A DNA stretch of 8,231 nt. It comes from Archangium sp. (GTDB lineage Bacteria > Myxococcota > Myxococcia > Myxococcales > Myxococcaceae). Below the pieces are notes generated by a model. It was not told the origin of the DNA, did not search any database, and saw only the letters and a program-made list of their open reading frames with translations. How positions within the stretch are numbered: position 1 is the first letter of the stretch; each line of letters begins with the position of its first letter. Made by a program: the position numbers and the translations under genes. The stretch is taken from NCBI GenBank assembly GCA_016793525.1, contig JAEUJT010000220.1, positions 1-8,231 of the forward strand, in the 5' to 3' direction. Shown one piece after another: positions 6,047-8,231 of this stretch.

Positions 6047-6645
6047 TGCGCCTTCTTCTCGAAGTACTGCAGGTCGACGAAAATGGCCGCGGCCAGCAGC
6101 AGCGCGCGCTCGGCGGCCGACGCGACAGAGCCGAACGAGAGGTTGAACGTATCGGCGTCGGTGAACGCCTCGCGCAGCACGCCACCCCACTTCTTCTCGA
6201 TGCGCGCCACCTCGGCCTCACCGCGGAAGAAAGGGAAGGTCCACACCTTGAGCAGGCCCGAACGCATCTCCATCACCACGTTGCCGCGCGCGTCTTCGAC
6301 GTCGAAGCGCTTGCTGAAGAACGCCCACCGCTGCTGGAGCGCACCGAGGAACTCGCCGGCCGCGCTGAAGAGCTCGATGCGCTGAAAGAAGAACCGAAAC
6401 GGGTGGTGGGCGCGAAACGCCATTTGCCGGGCGGCGTCGAACAGCATGATGTCGTACTCGCGCCAGTGGCCTACGAACTGCCGGGCCAGAATCGCCAGCA
6501 GGCCACCGCCCTGCTCCGCCGCGAACCCGATGGGCGAGCCCGACGCGTCGCGAATCTCATATTTGTTTCGGGTTTCGATGCCGAGCAGCTCGCCGAGCTC
6601 TTTTCGCTGCACGATGGTGAGGGCCGCGTGTCCGCCAAGGTTCAT
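6043..6645 (-). CDS. Phospholipid scramblase-like (Scramblase/LURP-one, Tubby-like fold) protein, 200 aa
   Basis: The protein matches the bacterial scramblase-related pattern. The N-terminal 'LTIVQRKELGELLGIE' leads into Arg26-Asn-Lys-Tyr-Glu-Ile and 'RDASGSPIGFAAEQ' (32-45). Further strands follow with 'YDIMLFD' (64-70), 'PFRFFFQRIELF' (82-93), 'FDVEDARGNVVMEM' (114-127) and a terminal hydrophobic helix (~178-196) ending 'DLQYFEKK'. That layout is the closed beta-barrel around a C-terminal helix seen in Tubby, PLSCR and LURP-one proteins. Eukaryotic members are linked to lipid movement or phosphoinositide binding; the job of bacterial members is not established. I prefer the ATG at 6645, since the domain begins immediately after it; an in-frame TTG at 6723 would add 26 residues without domain character. 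No Shine-Dalgarno is visible, and TATGCT lies about 10 bases upstream, so a near-leaderless transcript is possible. It heads the row that includes the lipoprotein and kdsC. Confidence 0.8.
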   Translation of the reverse strand: MNLGGHAALTIVQRKELGELLGIETRNKYEIRDASGSPIGFAAEQGGGLLAILARQFVGHWREYDIMLFDAARQMAFRAHHPFRFFFQRIELFSAAGEFLGALQQRWAFFSKRFDVEDARGNVVMEMRSGLLKVWTFPFFRGEAEVARIEKKWGGVLREAFTDADTFNLSFGSVASAAERALLLAAAIFVDLQYFEKKAQ

Positions 6646-6695
6646 GGTGCGCGGAGCATAGAGCAGAGCGCCGCGGGGTGGAGAACGGGATGCAA

Positions 6696-6713
6696 GCGCC
6701 GCCACACCGGCGC
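6696..6713. other. Perfect 6-bp inverted repeat in the gap after the anti-sigma gene
   Basis: GCGCCG (6696-6701) and CGGCGC (6708-6713) pair exactly around a 6-base loop. The repeat lies within the 93-base gap between the anti-sigma stop (6739) and the scramblase-like gene start (6645), both on the minus strand. On that strand only two T residues follow the stem, so it is at best a weak terminator or attenuator separating the sigma/anti-sigma pair from the next operon. It may also be chance in GC-rich DNA. Confidence 0.28.
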
Positions 6714-6738
6714 ACCTGTTCAATCGCTGAGCGCGCCG

Positions 6739-8067
6739 TCACGGCAGAGGCGCCGCGCCGACCCGCTCGAGCAGCCGCACGGCCTCGGCCGCCGAGCTCG
6801 TCTCGGGCAGGCGCTTCACCACGTCGCGCAGCACAGCGGCCGCCGCCGCCGAGCGGCCGAGGTCAGACAGCGCGAGGGCCTTGCGCACCAGGGCCGACGC
6901 CTCGAGCTCCCGGCTCTCGGGCTTGGCGCGGAGGTAGGCGTCGATGGCCGTCAGCGCGCGCGCCGGCTGGCGCAGCTCTCCCTGCAGCAGCGAAGCGGCG
7001 AGGAGCAGGCCGCGTTTCCCCTGCGGCTCGCTGGTCTTGCCCGCCGCGAGGTACGCGTCGACCGACGCCTTTGCATTGCCCTGGCGTCGGAGGCAGTCAC
7101 CCAACACGAGCCAGACGTCGGCATCGTTTGCGTCATGTGTGAGCCACCGCCGCGCCTCGATCACCACGGTGTCGCAACCACCGCGCGCGGCCGCCGAGCG
7201 CCAGGCCGTCACCGGCGCTGAAGCTCGCGCCGGCTGAGGCTTCTCGCTCGGCGCGGGGGCCTTGGCGTCGATGGCCGGAGCGGGAGGAGGTGGTGATGGA
7301 GGGGAGGCCTCGAGCTCTTCGAAGGCTGTGGCGTCGAGCGGCGCGGCGGGCGAAGCCTCGGCGCCGAAGCGCTGGGTCTGGCCGGCAGTGAGGCGGGCCC
7401 GGGCGCCGCTCGTCGCGGTCACCTCGACTGTGCCACGAAGCACATCGACGTCGAGGCGCCCTTCGACCACGCGCACCCGAAACACGGTGCCCACCACGTG
7501 CACGCGGCCGAGCGGGGTCTCCACGTCAAACTGCCGCGGCCCGCGTGCGGCGTTCACCTGCGCCGCCACCGCCCCGGTCAACAGGCGAACCACGGTTGCC
7601 CGGCTGCCGGCTCGCTCCACCTCGAGCTGCGTCGACGGCCCGACGCCGACGTCGTCATCGCCGATGCGCAGCAGCGCGTGCCCAGCTGGCGCAGTGACGT
7701 AGCGGCCACCATCGACGGCCGCTTCCCGCGAGGCCACGACCGCCGGAACCCAGGGCACCTCGGGCGCCGGGCGCAGCACGAAGACGAGCGCCGCCGCGGC
7801 CGTCACCACCGCGACTCCCGCGAACGCCCAGCTGCGGCGTGGTGGTGGCGCCTCGGCGCGTTCGAGCAGCGCGGCCACCTGAGCCCGCGTCGGTGGCCTC
7901 CGCGAGGGCTCGAGTTGCGCCGTGAGCGCGGCCCCGAAGGCCGACCAGCGCTGCACCTCGGCGCGGCACTCGTCACAACCCTCCGCATGGGCCTCGAAGG
8001 CCGTCATGTCTGCGGGAGGCAGCGCCCGGGCCAGGTACCGGTCTCGGTTGGCGCACGCGCTCGTCAC
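6739..8067 (-). CDS. Anti-sigma factor: ZAS zinc motif, one membrane helix, FecR domain, TPR-like tail (442 aa)
   Basis: The start is GTG at 8067, overlapping the sigma-factor TGA as GTGA; the longer in-frame version back to 8199 lies inside the sigma gene and is rejected. Domain order: residues 5-34 carry a zinc anti-sigma motif, His27-x3-Cys31-x2-Cys34 with upstream Cys5, expected to hold the sigma factor in the cytoplasm. One helix at ~80-98 crosses the membrane. A FecR-type domain follows (~121-235) with 'ETPLGRVHVVGTVFRVRV' at 183-200. A Pro/Ala-rich linker (~237-285) then leads to helical TPR-like repeats (~305-435), which normally bind other proteins. Classical FecR proteins receive a signal from a TonB-dependent receptor; none is visible downstream, and the TPR tail suggests a different periplasmic partner. 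The role is trans-membrane control of the adjacent ECF sigma factor; the signal is unknown. Confidence 0.88.
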   Translation of the reverse strand: MTSACANRDRYLARALPPADMTAFEAHAEGCDECRAEVQRWSAFGAALTAQLEPSRRPPTRAQVAALLERAEAPPPRRSWAFAGVAVVTAAAALVFVLRPAPEVPWVPAVVASREAAVDGGRYVTAPAGHALLRIGDDDVGVGPSTQLEVERAGSRATVVRLLTGAVAAQVNAARGPRQFDVETPLGRVHVVGTVFRVRVVEGRLDVDVLRGTVEVTATSGARARLTAGQTQRFGAEASPAAPLDATAFEELEASPPSPPPPAPAIDAKAPAPSEKPQPARASAPVTAWRSAAARGGCDTVVIEARRWLTHDANDADVWLVLGDCLRRQGNAKASVDAYLAAGKTSEPQGKRGLLLAASLLQGELRQPARALTAIDAYLRAKPESRELEASALVRKALALSDLGRSAAAAAVLRDVVKRLPETSSAAEAVRLLERVGAAPLP

Positions 8068-8231
8068 GGCGTCACCTCGGGCGCTGGCATGACGCCCTCG
8101 TCGAGCGCGCCGCGCAGCTGCTGCCGGGCGCGGTGGAGTCGGGTGAAGACGGTGTTGGGTGAAAGCCCCAGCGCTTCTCCGATCTCCTCGGCGGTCCACC
8201 CCTCGACGAGGTTCAACAGCACCACCGTGCG
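8064..8231 (-). CDS. ECF RNA polymerase sigma factor, C-terminal region 4 (partial, cut by window edge)
   Basis: The last 55 codons of a sigma-70 family factor, ending at TGA 8066-8064. The visible part is region 4, which binds the -35 promoter element: a first helix 'TVVLLNLVEG', then the helix-turn-helix 'TAEEIGEALGLSPNTVFTRL' followed by 'HRARQQLR'. The spacing and the TV..RL.RAR..LR pattern are typical of extracytoplasmic-function (ECF) sigma factors. A short tail of about a dozen residues rich in Pro, Glu and Val follows region 4. Region 2 lies beyond the window. The stop codon overlaps the GTG start of the ZAS-FecR gene by four bases, the usual arrangement for a sigma factor and its cognate anti-sigma, giving balanced production. 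Promoters recognised by it cannot be deduced here. Confidence 0.9.
   Translation of the reverse strand, partial: RTVVLLNLVEGWTAEEIGEALGLSPNTVFTRLHRARQQLRGALDEGVMPAPEVTP

Noticed and set aside
6047..6190. N-terminal extension of the lipoprotein gene
   Set aside because: It would place 48 Arg-rich codons before a good signal peptide and lie wholly within the upstream gene; the ATGA overlap at 6043-6046 marks the likely start.
6046..7221. Plus-strand 391-codon ORF opposite the scramblase-like and anti-sigma genes
   Set aside because: It runs across two real minus-strand genes and their intergenic gap with no recognisable motif.
8068..8199. N-terminal extension of the anti-sigma gene
   Set aside because: The added 44 codons lie in another frame of the sigma-factor region 4; the GTGA overlap at 8064-8067 gives the natural start just before the zinc motif.

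Overview
The window looks like chromosomal DNA from a delta-proteobacterium of the myxobacterial type (Myxococcota). The grounds are high GC with strong third-position GC bias, which produces long antisense shadow ORFs, a stand-alone MshEN/GspE N-terminal-domain protein, an ECF sigma/FecR-TPR pair, a two-repeat MMPL transporter and a short bacterial scramblase-like protein. This is judged from protein character, not from a database match. No rRNA, tRNA, CRISPR array, insertion sequence or phage gene was seen.

Layout. Left end, minus strand: the N-terminus of a two-helix membrane protein (probably a membrane metallophosphoesterase) runs off the window edge, preceded by a 148-codon gene of unknown function. 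A 112-base divergent spacer follows. Plus strand, 879-4160: a 12-helix RND/MMPL exporter and, 42 bases later, an EcsC-family membrane-associated protein. Minus strand, 4148-6645, read right to left: scramblase-like protein, small lipoprotein, kdsC and a divergent MshEN-domain protein. The first three are joined by 4-base stop/start overlaps. Right end, minus strand: the C-terminal region 4 of an ECF sigma factor, joined by a GTGA overlap to its anti-sigma protein, which has a zinc-binding ZAS motif, one membrane helix, a FecR domain and TPR-like repeats.

How they fit together. Almost every recognisable product concerns the cell envelope: lipid export (MMPL), phospholipid-associated folds (scramblase-like), Kdo for the lipopolysaccharide core (KdsC), a lipoprotein, and a trans-membrane sigma/anti-sigma switch. 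That theme is seen directly; any functional link among the operons is inference. The two central operons converge and their last genes overlap by 13 bases, so there is no room for a terminator between them.

The genes belong to known families, and no clearly new system such as a defence island, retron or novel repeat array was found. The points most worth checking are the coupling of kdsC to a scramblase-like gene and a lipoprotein gene, the loss of the second Asp-Tyr motif in the MMPL protein, the degenerate c-di-GMP motifs in the MshEN protein, and the ZAS-FecR-TPR fusion.
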